12,659 nucleotides of DNA, from the NCBI GenBank assembly GCA_002293105.1, contig DBCP01000002.1, forward strand, positions 2,234 through 14,892. The letters run 5' to 3'. Shown here piece by piece: positions 5,851-12,659 of this stretch. Below the pieces are notes generated by a model, which was not told the DNA's origin, ran no database searches, and worked only from the letters and a program-made list of their open reading frames with translations. Within the stretch, counting starts at the first letter, position 1. Every line of letters begins with the position of its first letter. Made by a program: the position numbers and the translations under genes. Source of the stretch: Bacteroidetes bacterium UBA955 (GTDB lineage: Bacteria; Bacteroidota; Bacteroidia; NS11-12g; UBA955).

Positions 5851-7829
5851 ACCGGATACAAATTATGGGTTGGCTCATAGTGTTCCGTTTGTTTGTAAAC
5901 CCAATACAACTGGGCCCAAGCATCTTTCGCAAACGCCGGATCCAGCGCTTTTTTCCGCTGCAATTCGGCATATTTTTCAGGATGGGCTTTTAACCATGCC
6001 GCCGCTTTGTCCTCAAATACGTAATCGCTATACCCCTCTTTCTGCTGCAAAATGCCGTCAAACGCGTTCCATGCAAAGTAAGAATCCGCGGCGCGGGGTT
6101 CCAGCACTGCCGTGAGAAAGCGCTCATTATTGGACTTCACCACCGCCACTGCGTCACCGGCCCTCACCATCACTTTCATCATGGTATCGCGGGTCTTCAC
6201 ACTGTGATGTAAATAATGCTTTTCATAGGGGTTAGACACCGTTTTGTAGTCAACAATGTAACTCACGCGCAAACTCACCAAGGTATCTATAGGCACGTTG
6301 CGAAGGGCGATACCGTTGCGTTTGAGTTTTTGAATCACATCCTCGTAGGCAAACGGAATGATATAGGCTTTGGGTACCTGAACACTGTCCGTTGCCACAT
6401 AACGATCATAATATTTCACAGGCTTTTCCCAAGGTTTGCGGGTATCATATACCAACCGATCAGCCCCTGTTACATCGCTGGGCCTGTATCCAAACTCAAA
6501 CCCTTTGAAGGGAATCATTTTGTAGTGTTTCATGTCCAGCGTATGGGCGATGGGCAAATAATGAACGGGTTGATCGGCCAACCTACGCACCCACCCATTC
6601 ATCCGATTTTTATCAAACTGAGCGCGCAATGAATCAGACGTGGATACCGTTAAAAACTGCTCCATGAAGGCCAAAGTAGCCAACATTCGTTGAGAAAATG
6701 GCTTGAGCATATGGGTTTCTACTGTGTAGCCGATGGTATTGTGCAAGGCCGCGAATCCGGTAGCATACCGACCGCTTTCCCAAAAGGCAAAAAGGCCACT
6801 GTCGGGCACAGTTTTTATGGTTTCTACATAAGGAGCCGTTGGCCATTCTTGACGGGTCAATTGATTCTTTAACCGGGCCTCCAACTGGAGCAAATTTGGC
6901 ACAATTTCCGGCATCAACTTTTCGGGACGCGTATGAAAATAGGTCAGTACATATTGGTAGTCGGCCCCATTACTGGTGTGATTGTCTATAAACAAATGAT
7001 ACTTTTCGGAAGCCATCAATGCGACCAAGGCTTTCGCATTGCGCGAGTCCATTTTAATAAAATCACGGTTTAAGTCAAGGTTTTGGGCATTCCCGCGAAA
7101 GCCATATTCCACCGGACCATTTTGGTTAGCACGGGAATGGGCGTTGCGGTTGAGCGTGCCATCGACATTGTATTGACAAACCACGTGAAGTTCCAAATAG
7201 GGTAGGGTTTCTTGCCAATACTGCCCGAAAAACAACAAGTCTCTCACCAAGAACATGGAAGCGTCGGTGCCTTCCGGCTCACCTGGATGAATGTTGTTGT
7301 TGATGAGTATTTTTACTTCGGGTGCTGCCAACTGATCTGGCGAAACAGCAATACCTTCGTCGTCTATGCCCAGCCGATCCATCCTTCCCATGCGGTCGCC
7401 AAGCAACTTAAAAACATAAATATCCTTGCCCGCGTCACCCAAACCAATGGAAGTGAGTGCACAGTATGCGGGGAAGGCGTTGGCCAGTTTTCGGTACCAA
7501 GCCACACACTCAAAATAGGAGGCGGTAGCTAGTCCTCCCGATTTTTCAAAGGGCGTTTCAAGTGAATCAAACAGCTTTTGCATCTCGGGGCTCAGGGCTT
7601 TGCCCTTCGCCATGCGCGCGCCTTCGGCGCGCTGCATCACCCCACTCAACCCTACAGTACCATATAAATCCTTGGCAACAAACGCATAATCAGTCAGAGC
7701 CAATTTCACCCCGTCCTTACCCGCTTCGTCCGCCACGGCAGATGCCGCTTTCTTCCCAGATTTGCGCTGAGCCAACAACATACCGCTGCTCAACCCAAAA
7801 CACAAACCCAACAATACCAGTCTTTTCAT
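5835..7829 (-). CDS. Secreted M14-family zinc carboxypeptidase
   Basis: This is an exported metallopeptidase expected to remove C-terminal residues from peptides in the periplasm or outside the cell. Counting from the ATG at 7829, it has 664 residues: a signal peptide (MKRLVLLGLCFGL, cleavage probably near Ala20-Gln21), then an M14 domain. The zinc ligands are His181 and Glu184 in NIHPGEPEG and His284 in DNHTSNG. Arg255 in DLNRDF is the usual substrate-carboxylate arginine, and Glu371 in GYTVETHM is the catalytic base. The roughly 270 residues after the catalytic domain look like a beta-rich C-terminal extension, common in Bacteroidota M14 enzymes; there is no type IX sorting signal at the end. 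A TTG at 7832 is an alternative start but adds only one residue. It lies 6 bp after the DUF4293 gene and is probably co-transcribed with it. Confidence 0.9.
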   Translation of the reverse strand: MKRLVLLGLCFGLSSGMLLAQRKSGKKAASAVADEAGKDGVKLALTDYAFVAKDLYGTVGLSGVMQRAEGARMAKGKALSPEMQKLFDSLETPFEKSGGLATASYFECVAWYRKLANAFPAYCALTSIGLGDAGKDIYVFKLLGDRMGRMDRLGIDDEGIAVSPDQLAAPEVKILINNNIHPGEPEGTDASMFLVRDLLFFGQYWQETLPYLELHVVCQYNVDGTLNRNAHSRANQNGPVEYGFRGNAQNLDLNRDFIKMDSRNAKALVALMASEKYHLFIDNHTSNGADYQYVLTYFHTRPEKLMPEIVPNLLQLEARLKNQLTRQEWPTAPYVETIKTVPDSGLFAFWESGRYATGFAALHNTIGYTVETHMLKPFSQRMLATLAFMEQFLTVSTSDSLRAQFDKNRMNGWVRRLADQPVHYLPIAHTLDMKHYKMIPFKGFEFGYRPSDVTGADRLVYDTRKPWEKPVKYYDRYVATDSVQVPKAYIIPFAYEDVIQKLKRNGIALRNVPIDTLVSLRVSYIVDYKTVSNPYEKHYLHHSVKTRDTMMKVMVRAGDAVAVVKSNNERFLTAVLEPRAADSYFAWNAFDGILQQKEGYSDYVFEDKAAAWLKAHPEKYAELQRKKALDPAFAKDAWAQLYWVYKQTEHYEPTHNLYPVYRVD
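7605..7630. repeat. GC-rich hairpin inside the M14 gene
   Basis: A perfect 7-bp inverted repeat with a 3-base loop (GCGCGCC-TTC-GGCGCGC on the plus strand) lies within the M14 coding region. The stem continues on both sides through one bulged base. On the coding strand the loop reads GAA closed by C-G, similar to the very stable C(GAA)G DNA mini-hairpin. It encodes R-A-E-G-A-R. No T-run follows in either direction, so it is not a standard terminator. Confidence 0.6.
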
Positions 7830-7835
7830 CAATCC

Positions 7836-8357
7836 TTACCGTATGCGGTCCATGCTGCGAACCATCTCCTCGTCGGCCTTCACACCGCGATAAGCCATAT
7901 AACCCGAAATCGCCATCAACCCAGGCCAAATCAATGGAATGCCCAATTGTCCCACAAAATCTGCATGTCCCCACTTGAAAATATAATACCTCCCCAACAT
8001 CACCACCAATATCAACACACACAACAAAGTAGCGCCAAGCACCATCTTCAACTGAAATTTGCGGTTTTTGAAGAAGAAAATCGATAAAATACTCACCGAC
8101 ATCGCCGATAGAGAAACAACAATGGTCATCCAATCAGCCCCGTAATTCACCCCGTTGGAAATCACGTTCGGACAGCGCTCAGGGACAGTGTTGATGCCAA
8201 CCGGCGCAGAACCAGCGTAACTGTTCCAAAACATCAATACATACGAGCTAGGGTCCTTCGAACCTTGGAAAGAAGCATACACAGGATCTTGCCAAATCAA
8301 TATCAATCCGATGGCAAACAATGCAAATAAATAAACAGTTTGGATTCGCTGTATCAT
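7836..8357 (-). CDS. DUF4293 family membrane protein
   Basis: The 173-residue protein matches DUF4293, a family known mainly from Bacteroidota and without known function. It starts with the signature MIQRIQTVYLF, has four membrane segments (about 8-24, 77-97, 104-124 and 137-155), and ends with the typical ADEEMVRSMDRIR tail. The loop between the first two segments (about 25-76) is polar and carries one Cys. It has its own promoter, with a -7 box only 4 bases upstream of the ATG. It precedes the M14 peptidase gene by 6 bp. I recognise the family but can give no function. Confidence 0.87.
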   Translation of the reverse strand: MIQRIQTVYLFALFAIGLILIWQDPVYASFQGSKDPSSYVLMFWNSYAGSAPVGINTVPERCPNVISNGVNYGADWMTIVVSLSAMSVSILSIFFFKNRKFQLKMVLGATLLCVLILVVMLGRYYIFKWGHADFVGQLGIPLIWPGLMAISGYMAYRGVKADEEMVRSMDRIR

Positions 8358-8361
8358 AATT

Positions 8362-8392
8362 CAAACTTACCGAAATTCTCGCACAACGCCAA
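8362..8392 (-). promoter_or_regulatory. Bacteroidota promoter (TTG, 20 bp, TAnnTTTG) for the DUF4293 gene
   Basis: On the minus strand TAAGTTTG (8369 to 8362) matches TAnnTTTG exactly. A TTG at 8392-8390 lies 20 bp upstream, within the usual -33 spacing. It is the most complete promoter in the window. Only 4 bases separate the -7 box from the ATG at 8357, so the transcript would start at or beside the start codon. It splits the minus-strand block into two units. Confidence 0.6.
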
Positions 8393-8415
8393 CGACTTCG
8401 TGGCACCTATACCCA

Positions 8416-9579
8416 TCAAACTGAGGCAGTCAAAACAATCCGTATGGTGGTTCTCTCCAATGGCACACTCTCTTTCACATAGATCTCACCGCGGTGGTAA
8501 TCTGTAATGATTCGTTTGGCCAACGACAATCCCAAACCCCATCCACGCTTCTTGGTGGTATAACCCGGCTTAAAGACAGATTTCATCTGATTGCTCGGAA
8601 TCCCTTTACCTGTATCCGTAATATCGATCACCGCTTTGTTCTTCAACTGCTTCACCGAACACAACAGTCGACCCTCCCCTTCCATGGCGTCGATACTGTT
8701 CTTCACCAAGTTCTCTATCACCCAATGAAACAGGTTTTTGTTGATCGAACACACCACCGGATGACCCCAATAGCTCGATTCAAACTCAATGCCTTTTCCG
8801 GAGCGATTTTTCATGTAATTCATCGCCTCCATCACCACTTCATTCAAATCCAAATCTTCCAATATCGGCTCACTGCCAATTTTGGAGAATCGTTCTGTGA
8901 TGATGTTCAACCGATCGATGTCTTTGCGCATCTCAACCCCCGCATTTTCTGGCAATGCACCCATCTCCATCACCTCTACCCAACCCATCAAACTTGAAAT
9001 CGGCGTACCCAATTGATGCGCCGTTTCTTTGGCCAAACCCACCCATACCTTGTTCTGCTCGCTCCTCGTAGAGTAGGAAAATGCCGCGTAGCTCACAAAC
9101 ATAAACAACGCCACAATCCCCAAAACCACATAAGGGTAATATTGCAATTGGGTAAGCACCGTGCTGCTGCCATAATACACCCGATAATCGGTTTTCTCAT
9201 CCACTGGCACAACAATGGGCTCGTTCTCTACTTTGAAATCCTCTAACCGCCGCTGCAAAAATCCAGGAGCCTTACCCACCGTGTCTACATTTACACTCTG
9301 GCGAATGGTTCCCTTTTCATCCACCAAAATCGCAGGGATGGTGGTATTCGACTGCACAACACGCAATTGAAACCCCAAATCGCCCTCACTAAATGGATCA
9401 GAAAGAATGCTCTCCGCCTCAGCCCACATTTCCATTTTCTTCTTCTCCTCCCCCGCAATTTTCACCACCAACAACTGACTTAAATACAAGGTAGTAATAC
9501 TAATAACCAAAGACAATAGCATCAATATGATCCGAATAAACTTCCGCGACTCATACAAACTATTGACCGATTTCTTCAT
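8416..9579 (-). CDS. Membrane sensor histidine kinase without HAMP domain
   Basis: The 387-residue protein has two membrane segments (about 16-40 and 149-168) that frame a sensor region of roughly 110 residues outside the inner membrane. Only about 20 residues separate the second segment from the H-box, so there is no room for a HAMP or PAS linker. Phospho-acceptor His188 sits in ETAHQLGTPISSL. The ATP-binding domain shows the N-box (NLVKNSIDAM, with Asn290 and Asn294), the G1 box (DTGKGIP, with Asp322), the F-box (FKPGYTTKK) and a G2 box reading RGWGLGLSL, with Trp where Thr is common. HQLGTP kinases of this kind are frequent in Bacteroidota. No response regulator is in the window. The gene follows the glycosyltransferase gene by 15 bp and probably shares its transcript. 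Confidence 0.92.
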   Translation of the reverse strand: MKKSVNSLYESRKFIRIILMLLSLVISITTLYLSQLLVVKIAGEEKKKMEMWAEAESILSDPFSEGDLGFQLRVVQSNTTIPAILVDEKGTIRQSVNVDTVGKAPGFLQRRLEDFKVENEPIVVPVDEKTDYRVYYGSSTVLTQLQYYPYVVLGIVALFMFVSYAAFSYSTRSEQNKVWVGLAKETAHQLGTPISSLMGWVEVMEMGALPENAGVEMRKDIDRLNIITERFSKIGSEPILEDLDLNEVVMEAMNYMKNRSGKGIEFESSYWGHPVVCSINKNLFHWVIENLVKNSIDAMEGEGRLLCSVKQLKNKAVIDITDTGKGIPSNQMKSVFKPGYTTKKRGWGLGLSLAKRIITDYHRGEIYVKESVPLERTTIRIVLTASV

Positions 9580-9594
9580 GATAATATACGAAAT

Positions 9595-11538
9595 TTAGAC
9601 CGATTTTCCTAGTAAATTCCGCCAAAACACCCACGCGTCTTTGCTCACTTCGTAGTCCCTGGCATAGGCCAACGCGGCATCCGACTCAAATCCCGTTCCC
9701 TGATATGGCTTGGAAACATCCAAGACGCAATGTTTGATTTTGGGCAATTTGATCGAAAGGGCAGAAGGATCATATCCAACCCATGTTTTGTTTCCGATCA
9801 ACACGGCAACACATTGATACAGCAAGTTTCTGCCACGGTTATTCAACATCAATACCCCCGCAGCCAGGAGCACAAATACAGACAATATCAAATCAAATAC
9901 CCTTTTGTTACGCAAGTGGTGTTGCTGTGCCAAATGATAATTCACCTCCAACGTGAACAATTCTCCTGGCTGATTTTTTGAATCTGATCCTATGATGGTC
10001 TCACTCCGCTCTGGCGCAATTTTCACCTGAACAGGCAACGATTGAAAATCAATCATGTGTGCCATAATCTCTGTGGATGGCACATCCTTGCCGCTAAAAA
10101 TCACCAAATCGGGTTGATAGATGGCCAAGACCTCTGACAACTGACCCAAATGTCCCATAAAGCCTGCAGACTGCGCATCGCTCACCGAAACCCAACCCAA
10201 CACTTCGTGGTTGACACGGCCCAGCTTCAACAATCGCTCTATTCGTTCACATTCCTGTACACCGCCCACCAAAACCACCTTTCTACGTCCGCCATGATCG
10301 AAATGCACACCGCCCAATTTCAGCGCTTGTGCCATGCCACGGGCTATGAATAGGGAGCCCAATGCCCAAGCCGATCCCAAAGCCAAAATCGCCCGGGAAA
10401 ACTGCCATTCTCTTGGCAAAAACGCGTACATCGCAAACAACACAACAGCACCTACGGCACCGCCGCGGAACAACCTCCGCGCAACCATAATTCGATCATA
10501 GCCGCCAGAAATCCAAACCATGAATATCACCACCACAGCGTACAAGGGCACATGCACACCATAAAATTCCGGCGGGTAATATCCCCGCACAAATTTGTGA
10601 TACAGTTCCCAGTATTTCGCAATGCCCACATAGCCTGCAACAATCAAAACAAAATCAAGCAACGGCAACCAAATCTGCTCTGCCAAACGGGCAAAAAATG
10701 CCACGCCCGCCCGCAAATAAATCGCCATTTGAATAAAAAAAGCAAACCAACCAGCCATTGAACTGCTGTAATGCTTTTTGGCAAACAACACCATCGCGTT
10801 GTAAAATACTTTCACATAATTCGCACTTTTGCGCTTGGTACTCTCGCCCTTATAATGAATAATGGTTGTGCCAGCAAAATATACATTCTTGTATCCGCCC
10901 AGTACGATGCGATAACTCAAATCCACATCCTCACCATACATAAAATAATCCTCATCCAACAGACCCACCTGATCCAGTGCCGATGCGCGCATCATCATGA
11001 AAGCACCGCTTAACACATCCACATCGTGGGTTTCGTGCTCGCTCAAATACTTCAAGTGGTAGCGACCAAATACCTTAGACTTGGGAAACAAGCCACTTAA
11101 ACCCGTCATTTTATACAAAGCCACCGCAGGTGAAGGCAGTCCGCGCTTGCTCTCCGGCAAAAACTTACCCTTTCCATCGATCATGCGAACACCCAAAGCA
11201 CCCACATCTGCACGTGCATCCATGTAGGACACACATTTCAACAAACTGTCTTCTTGCAAAACCGTATCTGGATTCAACAACAAGACGTACTCACTGTTAC
11301 TCTCCCGGATGGCTTGATTGTTGGCACGCGAAAAACCTACATTTTCCTTGTTCGCCAACACCTTGACCCAAGGAAACTTTTCCTGCACCATCGCCACACT
11401 GCCATCCACACTGTTGTTATCGACTACCCAAACCTCCGCATCCATGTCCTCCACGGCCTTTTCCACCGAACGCAACGCCTGCTCCAAGAAGTACTTGACG
11501 TTGTAGTTGACGATAACGACCGATAATTTGTGCAACAT
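9595..11538 (-). CDS. GT2 glycosyltransferase fused to membrane and degenerate sugar-phosphate-transferase module
   Basis: The 647-residue protein has three parts. Residues 1-260 are a GT2 domain of rhamnosyltransferase type: LSVVIVNYNV, VVDNNSVDGS with Asp40, LLLNPDT with metal-site Asp91, and YFMYGEDVDLSYR (198-210). Residues about 261-400 hold four or five membrane segments. Residues 418-515 look like the nucleotide-binding fold seen in WbaP/WcaJ-like polyprenyl sugar-phosphate transferases (VVLVGGVQECERI; PVQVKIAPE). The last part keeps their opening (KRVFDLILSVFVLL, 545-558), a relic of the VGPRP stretch (TWVGYDP) and a C-terminal DAWVFWRNLL tail. It lacks the FRTM and LDELPQ catalytic stretch. 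It probably acts at the inner membrane in surface glycan assembly with only the GT2 part catalytic. It starts 17 bp after recR. Confidence 0.85.
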   Translation of the reverse strand: MLHKLSVVIVNYNVKYFLEQALRSVEKAVEDMDAEVWVVDNNSVDGSVAMVQEKFPWVKVLANKENVGFSRANNQAIRESNSEYVLLLNPDTVLQEDSLLKCVSYMDARADVGALGVRMIDGKGKFLPESKRGLPSPAVALYKMTGLSGLFPKSKVFGRYHLKYLSEHETHDVDVLSGAFMMMRASALDQVGLLDEDYFMYGEDVDLSYRIVLGGYKNVYFAGTTIIHYKGESTKRKSANYVKVFYNAMVLFAKKHYSSSMAGWFAFFIQMAIYLRAGVAFFARLAEQIWLPLLDFVLIVAGYVGIAKYWELYHKFVRGYYPPEFYGVHVPLYAVVVIFMVWISGGYDRIMVARRLFRGGAVGAVVLFAMYAFLPREWQFSRAILALGSAWALGSLFIARGMAQALKLGGVHFDHGGRRKVVLVGGVQECERIERLLKLGRVNHEVLGWVSVSDAQSAGFMGHLGQLSEVLAIYQPDLVIFSGKDVPSTEIMAHMIDFQSLPVQVKIAPERSETIIGSDSKNQPGELFTLEVNYHLAQQHHLRNKRVFDLILSVFVLLAAGVLMLNNRGRNLLYQCVAVLIGNKTWVGYDPSALSIKLPKIKHCVLDVSKPYQGTGFESDAALAYARDYEVSKDAWVFWRNLLGKSV

Positions 11539-11555
11539 GGCGTGAATCGAGCAAA

Positions 11556-12161
11556 TTACAACAAATATTCTGTTCTCTGGGCGATAGACCTACCCAATGT
11601 TACCTCGTCGGCATATTCAATTTCGCCACCCACCGCAATTCCACGGGCGATGCAAGTGATGGTAACCCCCATGGGCTTGAGTTTCTTCGCCAGATAAAAC
11701 ATGGTCGTGTCGCCCTCTACTGTAGCACTCATTGCCATCATGACCTCACCCACCATGCTATTTTCCACCCTTCCCAACAGCGTAGCGATGTTCAAATCAT
11801 CCGGTCCAACACCATCCATCGGGGAAATCAAACCGCCCAAAACATGGTATTTCCCTTTGAATTGGGCTGTAGATTCAATGGCCATCAAATCGCTAAAATC
11901 CTCCACCACACAAATCACCTCATCAGACCGATTTGGATTCACACAAACATGGCATCGCTTGTGATCACTGACGTTTCCGCATACTTCACACAGATGCAAT
12001 TCGGTTTTCAACTTCAACAAAGCATCAGCCAAATGCGCCACTTCCATTTCAGGACGCTTGAGCAAATACATCACCAATCGCAGGGCCGTTCGCTTGCCAA
12101 TGCCCGGAAACGAAGAAAGTGCTTCAACGGCTTGTTCAACAATGCCCGATGTAAATTGCAT
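11556..12161 (-). CDS. recR: Recombination mediator protein RecR
   Basis: RecR works with RecO, and RecF in some species, to load RecA on SSB-coated single-stranded DNA at gaps. The protein has 201 residues, the normal length. The helix-hairpin-helix FPGIGKRTALRL is at 18-29, and the zinc finger uses Cys58, Cys61, Cys70 and Cys73. The Toprim domain begins at VICVVED (82-88), and DGVGPDDLNI follows at about 115-124. The Walker-B-like end reads ARGIAVGGEIEYADEVTLGRS. All elements align well with E. coli RecR. The gene leads a probable operon with the GT2 fusion and the histidine kinase. It is divergent from panD, with 41 bp between the start codons. Confidence 0.97.
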   Translation of the reverse strand: MQFTSGIVEQAVEALSSFPGIGKRTALRLVMYLLKRPEMEVAHLADALLKLKTELHLCEVCGNVSDHKRCHVCVNPNRSDEVICVVEDFSDLMAIESTAQFKGKYHVLGGLISPMDGVGPDDLNIATLLGRVENSMVGEVMMAMSATVEGDTTMFYLAKKLKPMGVTITCIARGIAVGGEIEYADEVTLGRSIAQRTEYLL

Positions 12162-12167
12162 AAGACG

Positions 12168-12175
12168 CGAAAATA
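12168..12175 (-). promoter_or_regulatory. Possible -7 box for recR (one mismatch)
   Basis: On the minus strand TATTTTCG differs from TAnnTTTG at one position and ends 6 bases before the recR ATG. It has no -33 TTG at proper spacing. It is proposed only because a promoter is needed in this 41-bp divergent gap. Confidence 0.3.
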
Positions 12176-12188
12176 CATCAAAACCTGC

Positions 12189-12196
12189 TACCTTTG
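12189..12196 (+). promoter_or_regulatory. Bacteroidota -7 box (TAnnTTTG) upstream of panD
   Basis: TACCTTTG matches the consensus exactly and ends 6 bases before the panD ATG at 12203. The predicted transcript would carry almost no untranslated leader. There is no convincing -33 element. Confidence 0.55.
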
Positions 12197-12202
12197 CATC
12201 GC

Positions 12203-12550
12203 ATGTTTATTGAGGTATTACAAGCAAAAATCCACAACGTCCGACTAACCCAAACGGAGTTGAATTATACAGGCAGCATCACCATCGATGAAAATCTCAT
12301 CGACGCAGCCGGCATGATTGCCAACCAAAAGGTGTTGATTGTGAACAACAACAACGGCGAGCGATTTGAAACCTACATCATCAAAGGTGAGCGTGGCACG
12401 GGCATCATTGGTTTGAATGGCGCAGCGGCGCGTAAAGGACAAGTGGGCGATGAACTCATCATTATGACCTTCGTACAAATGACCCCCGAAGAAGCCAAAG
12501 TGCATCAACCCAACAACTTGTTTCCCGACAGGAACAATCAAGTCATTTGA
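12203..12550 (+). CDS. panD: Aspartate 1-decarboxylase (pyruvoyl enzyme)
   Basis: PanD decarboxylates L-aspartate to beta-alanine for pantothenate and coenzyme A. The proenzyme cleaves itself before Ser25 to create a pyruvoyl group. Starting at the ATG at 12203 gives 115 residues and places the cleavage pair at Gly24-Ser25, exactly as in E. coli. Lys9, His11, Tyr22, Arg54, Thr57, Tyr58 and Asn72 also fall on their E. coli numbers. A TTG at 12194 would add three residues and break this register, so it is rejected. The protein is about ten residues shorter than the E. coli enzyme at its C-terminus. No panB, panC or panE gene is in the window, though more may follow. The final TGA overlaps the TTG start of the next gene (TTGA). 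Confidence 0.95.
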   Translation: MFIEVLQAKIHNVRLTQTELNYTGSITIDENLIDAAGMIANQKVLIVNNNNGERFETYIIKGERGTGIIGLNGAAARKGQVGDELIIMTFVQMTPEEAKVHQPNNLFPDRNNQVI

Positions 12551-12659
12551 AAATCAACAAAAAAATAGTCTCCCAAGTGTTGATGATTCTGCTAGCAGCG
12601 GGCGTCTTCACAGCCATTGGGTTCAAAATTGATTGGCAACAAACCGCCAATTCTGTCAA
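12547..12659 (+). CDS. Flippase-like / lysylphosphatidylglycerol synthase transmembrane family protein (N-terminal fragment)
   Basis: The frame opens with TTG at 12547, overlapping the panD stop by 4 bp, and runs off the window edge after about 37 residues. The visible part has a Lys-rich start (KINKKIV), one hydrophobic segment (SQVLMILLAAGVFTAIGFKI, 20 residues) and then DWQQTANSV. This start, with a membrane helix followed by K-I-D-W, is typical of the UPF0104/YbhN-like flippase family, which I recall as a frequent panD neighbour in Bacteroidota. The identification rests on a short fragment and on context. Confidence 0.6.
   Translation, partial: MKINKKIVSQVLMILLAAGVFTAIGFKIDWQQTANSV

Noticed and set aside
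7605..7630. GC hairpin read as an intrinsic terminator
   Set aside because: No T-run follows on either strand and it sits well inside the M14 coding region.
7562..7978. Plus-strand open frame opposite the M14 start and the DUF4293 end
   Set aside because: It is Pro/Ser/Thr-rich antisense sequence that crosses two genes and lacks any recognisable feature.
8494..8997. Plus-strand open frame opposite the histidine kinase
   Set aside because: It is rich in His, Gln and Thr as expected for the complement of the kinase coding strand and has no domain or promoter.
12194..12202. TTG start for panD three codons upstream
   Set aside because: Starting at the ATG at 12203 puts the self-cleavage site at Gly24-Ser25 and all active-site residues on E. 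coli numbers. The TTG also lies inside the -7 box.
1..12659. tRNA, rRNA, CRISPR array, transposon, prophage or defence system
   Set aside because: No cloverleaf-like segments, spaced direct repeats, transposase or integrase motifs, or toxin-antitoxin pairs were seen by eye. Nearly all bases are taken by housekeeping-type genes.

Overview
The window looks like a housekeeping segment of a Bacteroidota chromosome, most likely a Flavobacteriia- or Cytophagia-like free-living bacterium. The grounds are four TAnnTTTG promoter boxes (the Bacteroidota -7 consensus) close upstream of start codons, the near absence of Shine-Dalgarno sequences, a DUF4293 protein (a family I know mainly from this phylum), and panD followed by a flippase-like gene. 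Coding density is very high. No gap exceeds about 83 bp, and I see no RNA gene, mobile element, CRISPR array or origin.

Plus strand, 1-5850. The window opens in the last codons of an unknown gene whose stop overlaps mtgA (monofunctional peptidoglycan glycosyltransferase). A second unit starts at a TAnnTTTG box at 853-860: efp (elongation factor P), a ureohydrolase of agmatinase type (speB), an IscS/NifS-type cysteine desulfurase, and a PEGA-like lipoprotein. These lie within 13 bp of each other or overlap. A third unit starts at a box at 3948-3955: a 6-pyruvoyl-tetrahydropterin synthase family enzyme, then an uncharacterised multi-pass membrane protein that looks like a GT-C glycosyltransferase.

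Minus strand, 12161-5835, reading right to left: recR (recombination mediator), a GT2 glycosyltransferase fused to a decayed sugar-phosphate-transferase module, and a short sensor histidine kinase without a HAMP domain. The gaps are 15-17 bp, so these three probably form one operon. A separate promoter then serves a DUF4293 membrane protein and a secreted M14 zinc carboxypeptidase. The carboxypeptidase converges on the GT-C-like gene, and the two coding regions overlap by 16 bp.

Plus strand, 12203-12659: panD (aspartate 1-decarboxylase, beta-alanine for pantothenate) is transcribed divergently from recR across 41 bp. It overlaps by 4 bp the start of a flippase-like membrane protein cut off by the window edge.

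I do not see a defence island, biosynthetic cluster or other clearly new multi-gene system. The points most worth a second look are: an EF-P whose tip carries Asn where a modified Lys or Arg is usual, in one operon with a polyamine enzyme; a PTPS of the eukaryote-like C-x5-HGH type; the GT2-PGT fusion with its catalytic core missing; the uncharacterised GT-C-like family; an insertion in MtgA next to the conserved EFGxG motif; and promoters so close to their start codons that the mRNAs should have almost no leader.
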